A stretch of 46,325 nucleotides of DNA from Azolla pinnata. Its lineage: Eukaryota > Streptophyta > Polypodiopsida > Salviniales > Salviniaceae. The position numbers and the translations under genes were made by a program. This document shows, in pieces, positions 8,865 to 21,200 of the stretch; the stretch's first letter is position 1, and each line of letters opens with the position of its first letter. The stretch is taken from assembly GCA_037176905.1 (NCBI GenBank), contig JBBBWG010029211.1:7477-53801 (forward strand), read 5' to 3'. The notes under the pieces are model-generated. The model did not search any database, was not told where the DNA came from, and saw only the letters and a program-made list of their open reading frames with translations.

Positions 8865-11284
8865 TCAACATTTGACCTCCTTCAAGGAATCAGCGAAGTA
8901 CAAAAACGTCGGATCTGTTGCACCATCCTTGTAATAAGCAAACACCAAGGACGCGTCATCTTTCATGCTTTCTCCAACAAAGCTGCATAAAGAAGCAAAT
9001 CATTGATGGAGGGCAATGGTTTTGTGGGTATATAAGATTTTATACACATTATCAACAAAACACACAATCCATATAAAGCACATGGCCTTTGATATTTCCA
9101 TATTCATGTCACATGTAAGTGCATTCATAGATGTGTTGGAAGAGCCTGTGAAAAAGATTCATGTCACATGTAAGTGCATTCATATATGAGTTGGAAGAGT
9201 CTGTGAAAAAGATGCACACTTGTACAGTTAATGCATGTTCGCATACAGAAGTATGGAAACATAACCAGTGCACTTGTTCTGAATAAGTATTATGCAATAA
9301 TACAATACGCACATGGTTTGGATGCATGTGTATATGAAAGTGTGTGCATGGAACATTTGTGCACAAAATATATAGGCAAACCCTTTGTCCTAAGGGAAAT
9401 TTGGAGGTGAATAAACCACATCAAACTTACAATTGTAAGTCATTTAGCTTGGACAAAAGCCACTTCACAGCAGCCTCAACATCTTTCTTGAAGTCTTCTT
9501 GCCTTGCCTCCGGAACAAGTGGGGTAAGGTTCTTGATATATTTCTTGATGTAAGCCACAAAAGTCTTCTTATCAAACGATGGTTGCTCCTGAAATGATTT
9601 AAAGAATGTACGTAATGAGAAATCTTAACGAGATATACAAACTTCATAGGTTGCTGGACCAAAACATATGTCATGACTGTTAAACATAAATAGGAATAAA
9701 CCTATACAATCAGAAAACTCTACAACATTTAGTTCTTCCATAAAAAAAATATAGCAATGGATCATATAGAAAACTGCATCTCCCATAATTGAGTCATTGC
9801 TATGCTCGCTATTTAAAATCAGTAAAATAATAACAAAAAGGCTCATCAAAAGATTGATGCATAGGAATAGTGAGATTAATCACGATATATTACATGACAT
9901 TGTTTCTATGCTGCATATTTAGCACACAATAATACAAAGAGATCTTCATTAAGAGGTTAAAACCATTTTCTTGACAGACAGTAACTAAAAAACTATAGTG
10001 CAATGACCTGTAGTCTGAATGTATCAACAATGTCAACAACTTTCACTGCCTCGTCATTAACACCTTCGTCATCCTCGGCTCCTTCGGCAGAAGGATTAGC
10101 TCCGATATCGACATCAAGTGCACCTTTCACGACCCACTACATAAAACAAAACAATGACAACTCTGATTTTAGCAGGAGATTGAGAAACAAACCGAGTACA
10201 ATGAGCCTGGTTTTGGAACGAATCAATCATTTTGAAGCCTCATATCATAGTATACTTCAGAGACGCGATTTTCTGATGCTCAATTTAAACACGTGTACAC
10301 AAACAGTAGTTTATGAGGCAAAATGCTTGAATGCGGGGCTTTGATAGCTTTACCTTGCCATCAACTTCCCACAAGATGCCATTCAGAATCTCCTTGTAAG
10401 GGAAAGAATCCGAAAGCAGTTCATCACCTGCAAATAATGCAATCAATACCGGGAAATGAAGTTAATCAATTGTACATACTAAATCTACATTTACATATCA
10501 TCGATTTTGGAATGATGTCTTCGGAATCAACAACTCCACACGGTGCTAATATTTTCAGAGTACCCTTAATTATATTATTGATACTTCAGCGTTTCTTTTA
10601 TCCATCTGTCTGAATATAAACTTCTATATGTACTTTTGAAACTTTATCCCGACATTGCGGAACATAAATTGTGGTACATACATAGACAGAAACCCAACAT
10701 ATATACAAAAGAAAACTAAACAATTGCGAGTATGTTGCAAACCATAACTGCTCAAACTAATCTAAAATGCACAAACGATGCTTGACATATTAACAAGGGC
10801 AGATCCGGTGCTGCATCCTTCTTTTGAAGCTTACATTTATGAAAAAAGGTTCATGTTTTAAATGCTTCTTAAAAAGGTACGGAAATGGTAGGACACAATA
10901 TGCCTTCTTCATGAGGGGTCCGCAACCTTCAAAATATGAGGACTGAACCCGTGCACAAAATCACAGAGGTAGTGCACGATTTCCAAAATACCAAAATCAC
11001 GCATATGTTCCATTAAAGGAGCTTGTTATGGATACTAAGAAATGCTTCGTATTTTGCCCAAAGCAAAATCAAGGAACCGAAATGCAGCTCCACAATGGCC
11101 ACACCATCACGACACAAATGCGACCAGATGTGGAGGCGCGTGTCCGAGCAGAAACGAGAAAGGCCGGAAGCTCACTCCTTCGAGCAAATACAACAAACAG
11201 GATCTGATCCGATACCTAGACAGACGGACAGAGAAGGAGAGGGGAAACAACCGTACCTGAGAGAAGATCCTGATAGACCAACAT
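8865..11284 (-). CDS. TCTP: Translationally controlled tumor protein
   Basis: Five coding exons on the minus strand: 11257-11284, 10354-10427, 10008-10136, 9431-9588 and 8865-8982. Phases agree at every junction and the product is exactly 168 residues, the usual plant TCTP length. It begins [19 protein letters not shown]. It continues through [17 protein letters not shown], an acidic loop around [13 protein letters not shown], and the basic helix [16 protein letters not shown]. It ends with [20 protein letters not shown] and KEVKC. TCTP is a small cytosolic protein that supports growth and cell division in plants and has been linked to TOR signalling. All introns are GT-AG. The gene faces away from the CSI1-like gene, sharing a 4-kb upstream region. 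Family assignment is secure. Confidence 0.97.
9102..9211. repeat. 55-bp tandem duplication in TCTP intron 4
   Basis: Two adjacent 55-bp units, 9102-9156 and 9157-9211, differ at three positions. Both start ATTCATGTCACATGTAAGTG and end GAAAAAG. They lie within the intron between TCTP exons 4 and 5 (8983-9430). Confidence 0.93.
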
Positions 11285-11510
11285 GGTGACGAAAGGAACG
11301 GGGAGGGCGAACGATCTGAAGCAAGAGAAGGAGAAGAGGAGAAGGAGAAGCGAACAGAGAGGGAGAAGCGAAGGAGAAAAAGAGAGGGAGTCCCCCCTTC
11401 CTTCTCACACACACTCTCTCTCTCTCGGTTCGGCTTCTTCTGTTCTCCTCTTCTTCGCTCGCGTTCGAGTGCGCAGAGAGATCTGCAGAGCTCCGACGCC
11501 ATCGCCATAA
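11285..11510 (-). promoter_or_regulatory. Pyrimidine-rich leader/core promoter of TCTP
   Basis: Read on the minus strand this segment is rich in CT runs, including several TCTCTC and CTTCTCC blocks, directly upstream of the TCTP ATG. It probably contains the 5' UTR and core promoter. TCTP mRNAs commonly carry pyrimidine-rich leaders, but the transcription start cannot be fixed from sequence alone. Confidence 0.45.
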
Positions 11511-12181
11511 GAAGGTGAAGAAGAAGCTAGGGCTTTTGCGGGAGCGCGGGACGGCCGTCGGATCGAGGCCGGGGCCCGGCGAGACGTGGCGCGATCTGGG
11601 CCGTCCACCGGGACTTCTTCAGTTTTTCGAGCCGGGGGAAAAAACTCATACACAAACGAATCCCACCATCGTCATCATCATCATCAACGACATGTCCATG
11701 GATGATGGTACATGTGCATGAACATGCATCTGGCGATGTGTATATACACATGTACTTCCACATGGCGATGTATATATACATGTGCTGCATGCGATGGGCA
11801 TTGCCCAACATCGTTTCGGACGCGGTAATAATACAGATCGCTGATCGAAGCTGATTAGCTCTACGGAGCTCGAGAAAGAAGAAAAGGTCCTCTGATTCGA
11901 ACCCGCTTTTGCCCCCTCGCTGGTGCAGCAGACAGGCAGAGCCTGCTACAGATCGATCGACAATGCATGTGGTGAATCGGGCGGGGTGCACCTGATCGAC
12001 TCGACTGTAGATGCGGGCAAACAGAAAGGTATTCGATAAAAGGGGGGAAATAAAAAGAAGAAGAAGAGGGAAATCTGAGGCTGATCTACATTGGATGTTG
12101 CAGGCACTGCTGTCGGTAGCCGCGATTGCCTATTAGCCCACGCAACAGTGAGTGCCTTTACTGTGCGCTGAGCTGTGTTGC

Positions 12182-12470
12182 TCCGATCGGTGAGATGAGA
12201 GCTGAGCTGGGATGATCTGATCAGTGAGCCAGCTGAGCTAAGATGATCTGATTCGCGAGCAAGTTGAGTTTAAGTGAGCTACGTTGATCCGATCAGCGAG
12301 TTGCACTGATCCGAGCTGATCGACGAGCTGCGCTGATCTGATCAGCTAGTTGTGATGATCTGATCAGCTAGTTGCGCCGATCTGATCAGCTAGTTGCGCC
12401 GATCTGATCAGCTAGCTAGTTGCGCCGATCTGATCAGCTAGCTAGTTGTGATGATATGATCAGCTTAGGT
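12182..12470. repeat. GATCTGATCAGCTAGTTG tandem repeat
   Basis: Five clear units run from 12335 to 12452 with a sixth degenerate one after. Three are 22 bp and two are 26 bp, the latter carrying an extra CTAG. They end alternately in TGTGAT or TGCGCC. Looser copies of GATGATCTGATC extend left to about 12182. The units are rich in the palindromes CTGATCAG and CTAGCTAG. The array lies in the divergent intergenic region between TCTP and CSI1. Confidence 0.92.
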
Positions 12471-14039
12471 CGTCGTGTAGAGCTTTCAGGAGCGAGTGTT
12501 GCATTGTCCTTTTGTGATTCTCTGCATGTACGGGCGTTGGGGGAATGCCAAAGGGGCCTCGGAGCACATGCACCCCTCAACGGTGGCAGAGGAACAATTG
12601 CTCGATCGAACCTTTTCTTTTTTTTCTCAATGGATTGCAGTTGAAGCGAGCGAGGCAACGAAACGCACCCAGCAGTCCCTCCTCGAAATGCTCCCTGGTG
12701 AAAGCGATAATTTTTCTTTTCGATGATGAGGTATCTTTGACCTTATAACCTGTCCAGCAACATGGATAAATCAACGAATTAATCGTTAATTTTCGCTCTT
12801 AAATGAGGTTTGGGATGCCTCCCGGAATAAAATTCATCATCCTTCAAATGTGGCATTCGTCATGGACATGATGAAAGTCATGTCAGTATTCAAAGCCATG
12901 GAATCCTATATTATAATCAAGTGTCCTAACCAACTCATTTAATACATAATCTTATTATGTAATACAGGGGTTTACATTGATCCTAATCAAGGTAAACAAC
13001 CTCGATTATAGAATTATTTGATCAACTTAATCTGTCTTATGTTTCTTGCTTATAGATTAAATAAATACATTATAGTAAATCACCTTGGGACTCTATCACA
13101 CATGAACGCTAGTTTGCTGCTTATCTTAAACATATTGCATTTAGGTTGATTTTTAAACCATACCTAAAGAGTTAACTCATCTCACTGGAATGTAATTGTA
13201 ACACACATAGTAATGTATAGGTCGAGATTGACTTACTATTTTGGGGTTCAAATAGAGGAACAAAAACGTTTAAGAATTCAATTTAAGCTCAGACTAAAGC
13301 CTGTCTGGGCCTACAACCTCTGTTCAGACCCAGTGAATGGATTAACTGGCTACTCTTCTGGCCATGGAAAGTATGTGTTAGGATCCATACGATTATCGCT
13401 CGTTGATCGGTTTTCGATTGCATCTGGCATCAACATAGCAATCTACATTTGTCAACGCCGCGTTCATCGATCGTCCCGAGACTTAAGCACGTATACGAGT
13501 CTCGGTGCTTAATGTTAATCCTATATCATTATATGCTTTGTACTCGGACAGCCTTGCCGTCGGCCAACAATAAAGCCTCCCATGATCTACCGTTGTTTAG
13601 CGATTGAAAGCTTTTAAAATTATGCACGCAGACCTTCCGCAAAGGCATGCACAGACGGTCCAACAGGAGAAGAGAAAGAGGCGAGGCAGCATGCAGTCGC
13701 ACAGGGGATCGATACGACTCTCCGTTCGATTACTATATACAAGTACCGGCACTTGCGATTATTGTTATCGTCGTTGCGCAGTCGTTCTCGTGCGCTTGTC
13801 TCGGAAGTAGTTTGGACGTCAGTTCAGTCGTCGCGGAGACAGATGGGACGGTGGGAGCAGAGGGCATGGGGCCCAATGGCGTTGGAGCAGAAGGATCGGA
13901 ACATGGGGCCAATCGATCGATCGATCAAGCACCGATATTTTACTCACAGGGTCCGAACTCGAGATCTGACTCATACCATCAGATCGCGGCAACATGCATC
14001 GGATCAGCGGACAAACGACGATCAGTAAAAGAGAGAGAG
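12471..14039. other. Intergenic, no gene seen
   Basis: Open frames here are short or run into simple repeats and show no family features. A small inverted repeat (CGAGACT at 13477-13483 with AGTCTCG at 13498-13504) and an AATAAAG at 13569 are present, but no transposon coding remnant could be recognised. Confidence 0.55.
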
Positions 14040-14830
14040 AGACACAGGCATGCAACCTGTGCATGCACACACACACACACACGAGCATACATACACACAC
14101 ACATGCATACATACACACAACCACATGCATATACGCATGCATACATACACATGCACACATACATACATACGTATGTATGTGCACGCACATACGTACATTC
14201 ATGCGTGCATCCATGCACACGCAGATACATGCATGCACACATGCACACACGCATGCCTGCATGCAAGCGCACATTCATACATGCATTACATGCTTGCACG
14301 CACGCATGCATACATACGTGGGGACATGCATACAAAATCCACACGTGCATGCATGGGCACATGTTTACACGCATACGCACACATGCATGCATGCATGCAT
14401 ACACACGTGCATACATGCATATGCATACGCCGGGCGTGCATGCATGGAAGCATGCTTATACACATACGCGCACACACACATGCATGCATGCATGCGCACA
14501 TGCGTACATACATGCATGCATTGCATGCATGCAAGCACTCTTGCTTGCATACACACACATGCACGCACACACACCGGCACATACATACATGCACGCATGC
14601 ATGCAAGCACTCATGCATTGCATGCATGCAAGCATTCATGCTTGCATATACACACACATGCACGCACATACGCACGCGCACATACATACATACATGCATT
14701 GCATGCATGCAAGAACTCATGCTTGCTTACACACACATATGTGCACGCACATGCACGCACATGCACGCACACACATGCATACATGCATGTGGATATGTAT
14801 GTGCGCGACGCATGTGTACAACTGTATTGA
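14040..14830. repeat. CA/TGCAT-rich minisatellite block
   Basis: About 800 bp consist almost wholly of ACAC, ACATACAT and GCATGCAT runs. Longer internal repeats are visible. CATGCATTGCATGCATGCAAG followed by an (A/C)TCATGCTTGC-type segment and a CACACACATGCACGCAC segment recurs near 14514, 14612 and 14694. The alternating purine-pyrimidine composition leaves all six frames largely open, giving artefactual His/Thr- or Cys/Met-rich frames. I regard none as a gene. Confidence 0.93.
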
Positions 14831-14845
14831 ACTGGCCGCTCTCTC

Positions 14846-14950
14846 TTTACTACGCACACACCCCCTTTCTTCTTTACTAAGAGCACACCCCCTTCCTTCT
14901 TTACTAAGCGCACACCCCCTTTCTTCTTTACTAAGAGCACACCCCTTTCT
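14846..14950. repeat. Four tandem 27-bp repeats
   Basis: Units starting at 14846, 14873, 14900 and 14927 follow TTTACTAAG(A/C)GCACACCCCC plus TT(T/C)CTTC. The last unit is partly degenerate. They lie about 300-400 bp upstream of the CSI1-like ATG, in or near its promoter. Confidence 0.92.
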
Positions 14951-15240
14951 CGCCTGTCTCCTTCCTTTCTTCCCTTTCCTTCTTCCTTTCTTTCTCACAG
15001 ACACACAGACTGAAGCTCCCATTGATTCTGCCGAAGAACTGTTGCTTGCGTTCCTTCTCTCGCCAAGCTCCCCTTCCATCCCCCCCCCACCTGCTGCCTC
15101 GCTGTCTTGTTGTCTCTCCGTCCCTCTCCTTCTCCGTGGCTTCTTCTCTCCCATGAGATATACCATTCTTTTGCAGATTGATTGAAGAATCCAGGAGGAG
15201 GAAGCGCCTCGCTCCTCCCCGAGCTCCCGCGCGAACGGCG

Positions 15241-18200
15241 ATGCAGACTTCGAGCTTGAAGCCCCCGAAATCAAGGTATTTTGCCGCACCCGGAGTGAAC
15301 GCCACGAGCGTAACTATCCCCTTTTTTTTCTTGCAATCCTTCCCCCCCCCCCCCTTCTTTTACTCTCCGTGGATGCTTCCGAGCTGCTTCCTACACTTCT
15401 TTTTTGATGATTATCCACTAAGCACCGGTGATCTGTGCCAGCGTCTGCTTTTCACTCCAAGGAGACATCAGCTTGATCTGCATTAACCATAGTTTCTCTT
15501 CGATGTCTTGGACCGTACGCATTGAAGCTCTAATATTTTTCCGTGTAACGGAAGCCCTTAGATCATGAAAAGCTCATCGGAAGCTCCTCGAGGGTCCTTA
15601 TTTGTAGGAAAGGAAACAATGTGCGTGCTCTTAACGGAATTGTTTGGTCGGATCCCTAGAACTGAACTGTTTTGTGTGCTCTGTGCTACTCAATTCCTGA
15701 GCAAGAGTTGAAAGACGATGGTTTGCGGTTGATGTCTTCGAACTTGTAAAGAGCTGCACGGTCTCCAAATGTATCATTTTGATGCTTAACGAACCAGGAA
15801 TTCTGCTAATTCCTCACAACGTTGAGCTATAACAGTTGATCTGACGAATACTCAGCTTCATCTATAATGAAATATAATTCTTGCTCTCAGTAAAGTAGGG
15901 TTATATCAATCGATCTATCGAGCCAATCCGATCTATGTTGGAACACGTTACTTCTTCTAAATCTTGGATGAAGCAGAGTTAGATAGTCTGATCTAATAGA
16001 ATATCTAACCAACGACATACGATGATCCCATCGCCTTTTAACTTAACAACCGTCGGGCTTTCTAAAACATAGAACAAACTGTACGTGCTCTCCTGACTGG
16101 GATCTTCGAAGTATGGCAGTAGATTTGCCACGTTGAGTTGAAAGCTTCCAAATCCCATGTGTTAGTTGCTGCAAGTGTTGATTGATTCTCTTGTCTATTC
16201 AGCGAGGCAAAGTAGCCCACCAAGATTTGTGGTCGAAACAAGTAATTTTACGGGTTTCACCTTTCCTTTTTCTGTCTCTCCGATATCAAAAAACATAATT
16301 TTTAATGCCCAACAAGTTTATTTCTGTACATTTCTTCCATGCTGCTGGATCGCATCAAGTTACCCTAGACCTCCAGTGTAGCCATAAGAGTGATGGATTT
16401 CATAACTAACCTCTTTCGTTTTGGGAGCCATAGAGCTGACTTTACAATGTTTTCTTTCTTCATTTTCCTTTTTTTTTTCTTTCTCCAAATTCGCAGGGAT
16501 TGGAATGCACACCAAAACATGGATGACCCAGATGGGATATTTGCCAATGTTGCTCAATACATTGAGCTTCTTCGGACAAATGCCTCATCACCGAACGAGA
16601 AGGAACGTGTTGCAAAACAACTCCTAGAGCTCACCGAGACCAGGAAAGAAGCGAGAACTGCTATAGGCACTCATTCGCAAGCCATACCTCTATTGGTATC
16701 GCTGGTGAGGACAGGAACATTAACGACAAAAATGAGAGCAGCTTCCATACTTGGGGCACTATGCAAGGAAGAGGATCTACGTGTGAAAGTGCTCCTAGGA
16801 GGTTCTATCCCACCACTGCTTGCATTGTTGAAGATCAGCTCTTCGGATGCACAGCTGTCTGCAGCTCAGACAATACTGGCTGTCTCACAAGGTGTAACGG
16901 ATCAAGTCGGGTGCAAGATCTTCGCTACCGAAGGTGTAGTGCCCAAGTTATGGGAGCAATTGCAACCAAGCCAACAGCTGGATGCATCGGCAGAAGGCCT
17001 TTTAACTGGTGCTTTGCAGAATCTATGTGTAAGCACTGAAGGGTTCTGGCAGGCTACTCTCGAGGCTGGGGCTGTCCCGATTCTCGTGAGGCTATTACAT
17101 CACGGGAGCCCAACATCACAAGCAAATGCTTCTTCCCTTCTTGCCAGCCTCATGATGGCCATGCCCATGACCAGTAAAAGTATCCTTAGCTCTGGAGTTA
17201 CCGAACGTCTTCTGGGTCTAGTAGGAAGCGGAAATGATTTATCAGTTCGAGCTGAAGCTGCTAGAGCTCTCAAGGCATTATCTTTCACTTCAAACGAAGC
17301 TCGACAAATACTGTCCGACTCTGGTGTGATATCCATATTAATTAGCGCTGTGGTAGCTCCTTCAAAGGAGTTTATGCAAGGAAAATATGCCCAAGAATTG
17401 CAAGAGAATGCTATGGGAGCCCTTGCAAACATTTTCTGCGGGATGTCTACTGTGATTCTCACCATCGGAGAAAATATCAAGTCTGGCAAGCCAGATTCTC
17501 ACATGGCAGACATCATTGGTGCCCTTGCATATGCACTCATGGTTTTTGATGATAGCGAGAAAGCTGGTGAAGTTATCGATGCATCACTAATCGAACGTGT
17601 TCTTGTCAAGCAATTATCTTCTAGAGTCCCTGAGTTAGTCCAGGAACGTGCGATCGAGGCTCTAGCCAGTCTTTATGGAAATGCCATTCTACAGAAAACC
17701 CTCGCCCATGCAGAAGCTAAGAAGATGCTTGTTGGGTTGGTGACAATGGCCAATGCCGATGCACAGGAAGAGCTGATGAAATCCTTGAGAAATCTATGTA
17801 GTGGAGAGATAGACCTTTGGAAATCTCTTCGGGGGCGTGAAGGTGTTCAGCTACTCATATCTCTACTAGGCTTGTCATCAGAGCAACAACAAGAGTATGC
17901 AGTAGCCCTCCTCTCCATTCTGACAGAAGAAGTGGATGATAGCAAATGGACCATCACAGCTGCTGGTGGTATACCACCGTTGGTCCAACTTCTTGAGACA
18001 GGTTCAGTGAAAGCAAAGGAAGATGCTGCCCTCATACTTGGGAATCTCTGTACATACAGTGAAGACATAAGAGCTTGCGTCGAGACTGCAGATGCTGTTC
18101 CAGCCCTTTTGTGGCTTTTGAAGATAGCCAGTGTAAAGGGGCAGGACATTGCTGCTAAAGCGTTGACACAATTAGTAAGGACCTCTGATGATAGCACTCT

Positions 18201-21200
18201 AAGTCAGCTAGCTGCATTGCTTGTAGCTGAACATCCACAATCAAAGGTTCATGTGTTGAATGTTCTGGGATGCCTTCTGTGTGTTGCATCTCAAGAAGAT
18301 ATATTGAGAGAAGGATCGGCTTCCAATGATGCACTGCACGTAGTACTACGGTCACTCAATGCACCAAATGAGGAGACTAAAGAACATGCTGCATCAGTTC
18401 TTGCCAAGGTTTTTGCTGCTAGGAATGATCTCAGGCAGAGCTCTTTTGTTGTCGAATCACTTGAAGTACTCATTAGCCTGTTAGAGCAGGAGTCTGAGAA
18501 AACAGCAATGCAAGTAGCAAAGGCTCTTGGGGCAATCTTCATGTCTATAAGCAATAATGAAGAGATTTCTCGCCGAGCACGTGGGTCGGTGTCGCCATTG
18601 ATTTCATTGACAAAATCATCCAACATAACAGCTGCAGAGATGGCAGCCACTGCATTTGCAAAATTGCTGGTAGATGCAAGCATATCCAAAGAGGTTCCAG
18701 CTGAAGATCTCATTGTGCCTTTAACTAGGGTGTTGTGTGAAGGTACGTATGAAGGTAAGGAATCTGCAGCAAGTGCTCTGGGATTGCTCCTAAGGTCCCA
18801 TTCTTTAGATGACAAATTGTCTGACAGCATCCAGAATTGTGAGACAGTGGCTTCACTTGTCGCACTCTTGGCGGCCACAAATCTTCAAGAGTGTAATAAG
18901 TCAGAAGCATTGGAGGCCCTTGCAACTTTGGCTACTGCTAGATATGCCGGAACACATAGGCCTCCATGGGCAGTCCTAGCCGAAGCTCCACATAGTTTGC
19001 AGCCACTTGTTTCTTGTGTTGCTTTAGGGAGACCTTTTATGCAAGAGAAGGCAATAGAAGTCTTATCAAGGCTTTGTCAGGATCAACCAGTTGTTTTGGG
19101 TGACCTTATTGTCAGCACACCAAATGCCATTGTTGCCCTCACTGACCATGTTATCACTTCCTCAAGAACAGAAGTGAAAATCGGAGGGACTGCTCTTTTG
19201 ATTTGTGCATTTAAGGAACATAGACAAAAAGCCATGGAAGCTGTAAAGCAGTCAGGGTCTTTTGCCGCCTTGGTTCAGTCACTCGTTAAAATGCTTGGTG
19301 CTGATACATTATCGGATCACTCTAATAAGACTGACCTGCAAAATGGTTTTCATGAGAAGAGAAGGGATCTCATTAATGGCGATCGACATGAGGACATAAG
19401 GACACCTCTTGATAATGATCCATCGTCAATGCTTGGAGAGACAGCTGCATTATGGCTGCTCTCTATAATAGCTTCCCACAACGATGAAAACAAAGTGGCA
19501 ATAATGGAAGGAGGTGCAATTGAACTTCTTACAGAGAAACTGGCTAATAATGTTTCCAATGCTGCTCAGGTGATCTTCAATAGTCTTTTCTTTATCCTGG
19601 TCTCAAGCCATTCGTAAAACCGATACATTATTTCAATCCATATTCATCTGTTTATTGCACCTGAATATACTCATACAATTATAAAATAGAACTAATGCAC
19701 ATGCATGGAGTTCTTTTCTGATGTTGTGAGAAAAAGAGACAGGGCACCTGATTGTAATTTCCATTTAATGTCTGTTTTATTTGAAGTGAATAGGTTGACA
19801 TGGCATCTCACCTCGGCATGAATCCTCTTACAGGTAAATCCAGAAGATGCTGGGAACATTTGGGTGATCATGCTATTGCTGGCCATTATGTTTCAGCAGC
19901 GGGATGTCATTCGTTCCCCTGGGACCAATCGCGTAGTTTCATCTCTTGCATTACTTCTGAGGTCAGAGGAGGCTATCGATCGTTATTTTGCTGCACAAGC
20001 ACTTGCTAGCCTTGTGTGTAATGGAAGCCGGGGCACCCTTCTTGCTGTATCAACTTCAGGAGCTCCAAATGCTCTCATTCCTCTTCTCGGAAGCCTCGAA
20101 TCGGACAGATCCAACTTTATTGCGTTGGCAGAAGAATTCTCACTCGTGCCAAATCCTGATGAGGTTGCTCTTGAACGTCTTTTTCGAGTTGAAGACATAC
20201 GAGTTGGCGTACCTGCCAGAAAAATTATACCTAGCCTTGTTGATCTGTTGAAACCCATTCCAGAGAGACCTGGTGCACCTTCAGTGGCCCTTAGTTTACT
20301 AACTCAACTTGCGAAAGGTAGTAGCACAAACAAATCAACAATGGCTGAAGCTGGTGCTTTGGATGCTCTCACCAAGTATCTTTCTTTGGGTCCTCAAGAT
20401 GCACTTGAAGAAGCTGCAACTGAATTACTTCGAATTCTCTTCAGTAGTAATGAACTCAGAGGGCATGAATCTGCAGTGGGAGCTGTAAATCAGCTTGTTG
20501 CTCTGCTTCGCCTTGGAACCAGAAATTCAAGATATAGCTCAGCAAGGGCTCTTCAGGGGCTGTTTACTGTTGAGAACATAAGAACTGGGGATGCAGGAAA
20601 ACAAGCTATTCCCCCACTGGTTGAAATGCTGAATTCAGGGTCAGAAAAAGAACAACAAGCTGCAATATCAGCTCTTATAACTTTGTCCGCCGAAAATCCA
20701 GCCAAGGCAGTTGCTGTTGCTGATGCTGGAGCAAATGCCATTTACAGTCTTTGCAAGTTGTTGTCATCTGATTGCTCTCTAGAGTTGAAAGAATATGCTT
20801 CGAGTCTATGTCGGGTTCTATTTAGCAATGCTAGAGTCCGAACATTGGCATCAGTATCCAATTGTGTTTCACCTTTAATTACATTGTTGAGTGCAGAGTA
20901 TAGTGGACTGCAGCTTGCTAGTGCATCGGCATTAGATAACTTGCTGGATGATGAATTACAGGCTGAGCTAGTTGTAGCAGAGGGTGCTGTTCAGCCTCTA
21001 GTTGGACTGGTTACTGGTGATAATTATCCATTGCAGGAGGCAGCTATCAGTGCACTCACAAAGCTCGGAAAGGATAGACCGCAATGTAAATTAGAAATGG
21101 TGAAAGCAGGGATTATTGATTCTGTGATGGACATAATCATGATTGTTCCAGATGATTTATGTGCTCTGATGGCAGAACTGCTTAGAATTTTATCCAATAA

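Noticed and set aside
11890..11915. Minus-strand GGTTCGAATC resembling a tRNA T-loop (B box)
   Set aside because: No matching A box, anticodon stem or acceptor stem could be found upstream.
12471..13985. Possible solo LTR with AATAAAG near 13569
   Set aside because: No paired TG...CA ends, target-site duplication or coding remnant could be identified by eye.
13647..15185. Open frame of 512 codons through the CA/TGCAT block
   Set aside because: It encodes mostly His/Thr/Cys/Ala runs from simple repeats, other frames on both strands are equally open, and no domain is recognisable.
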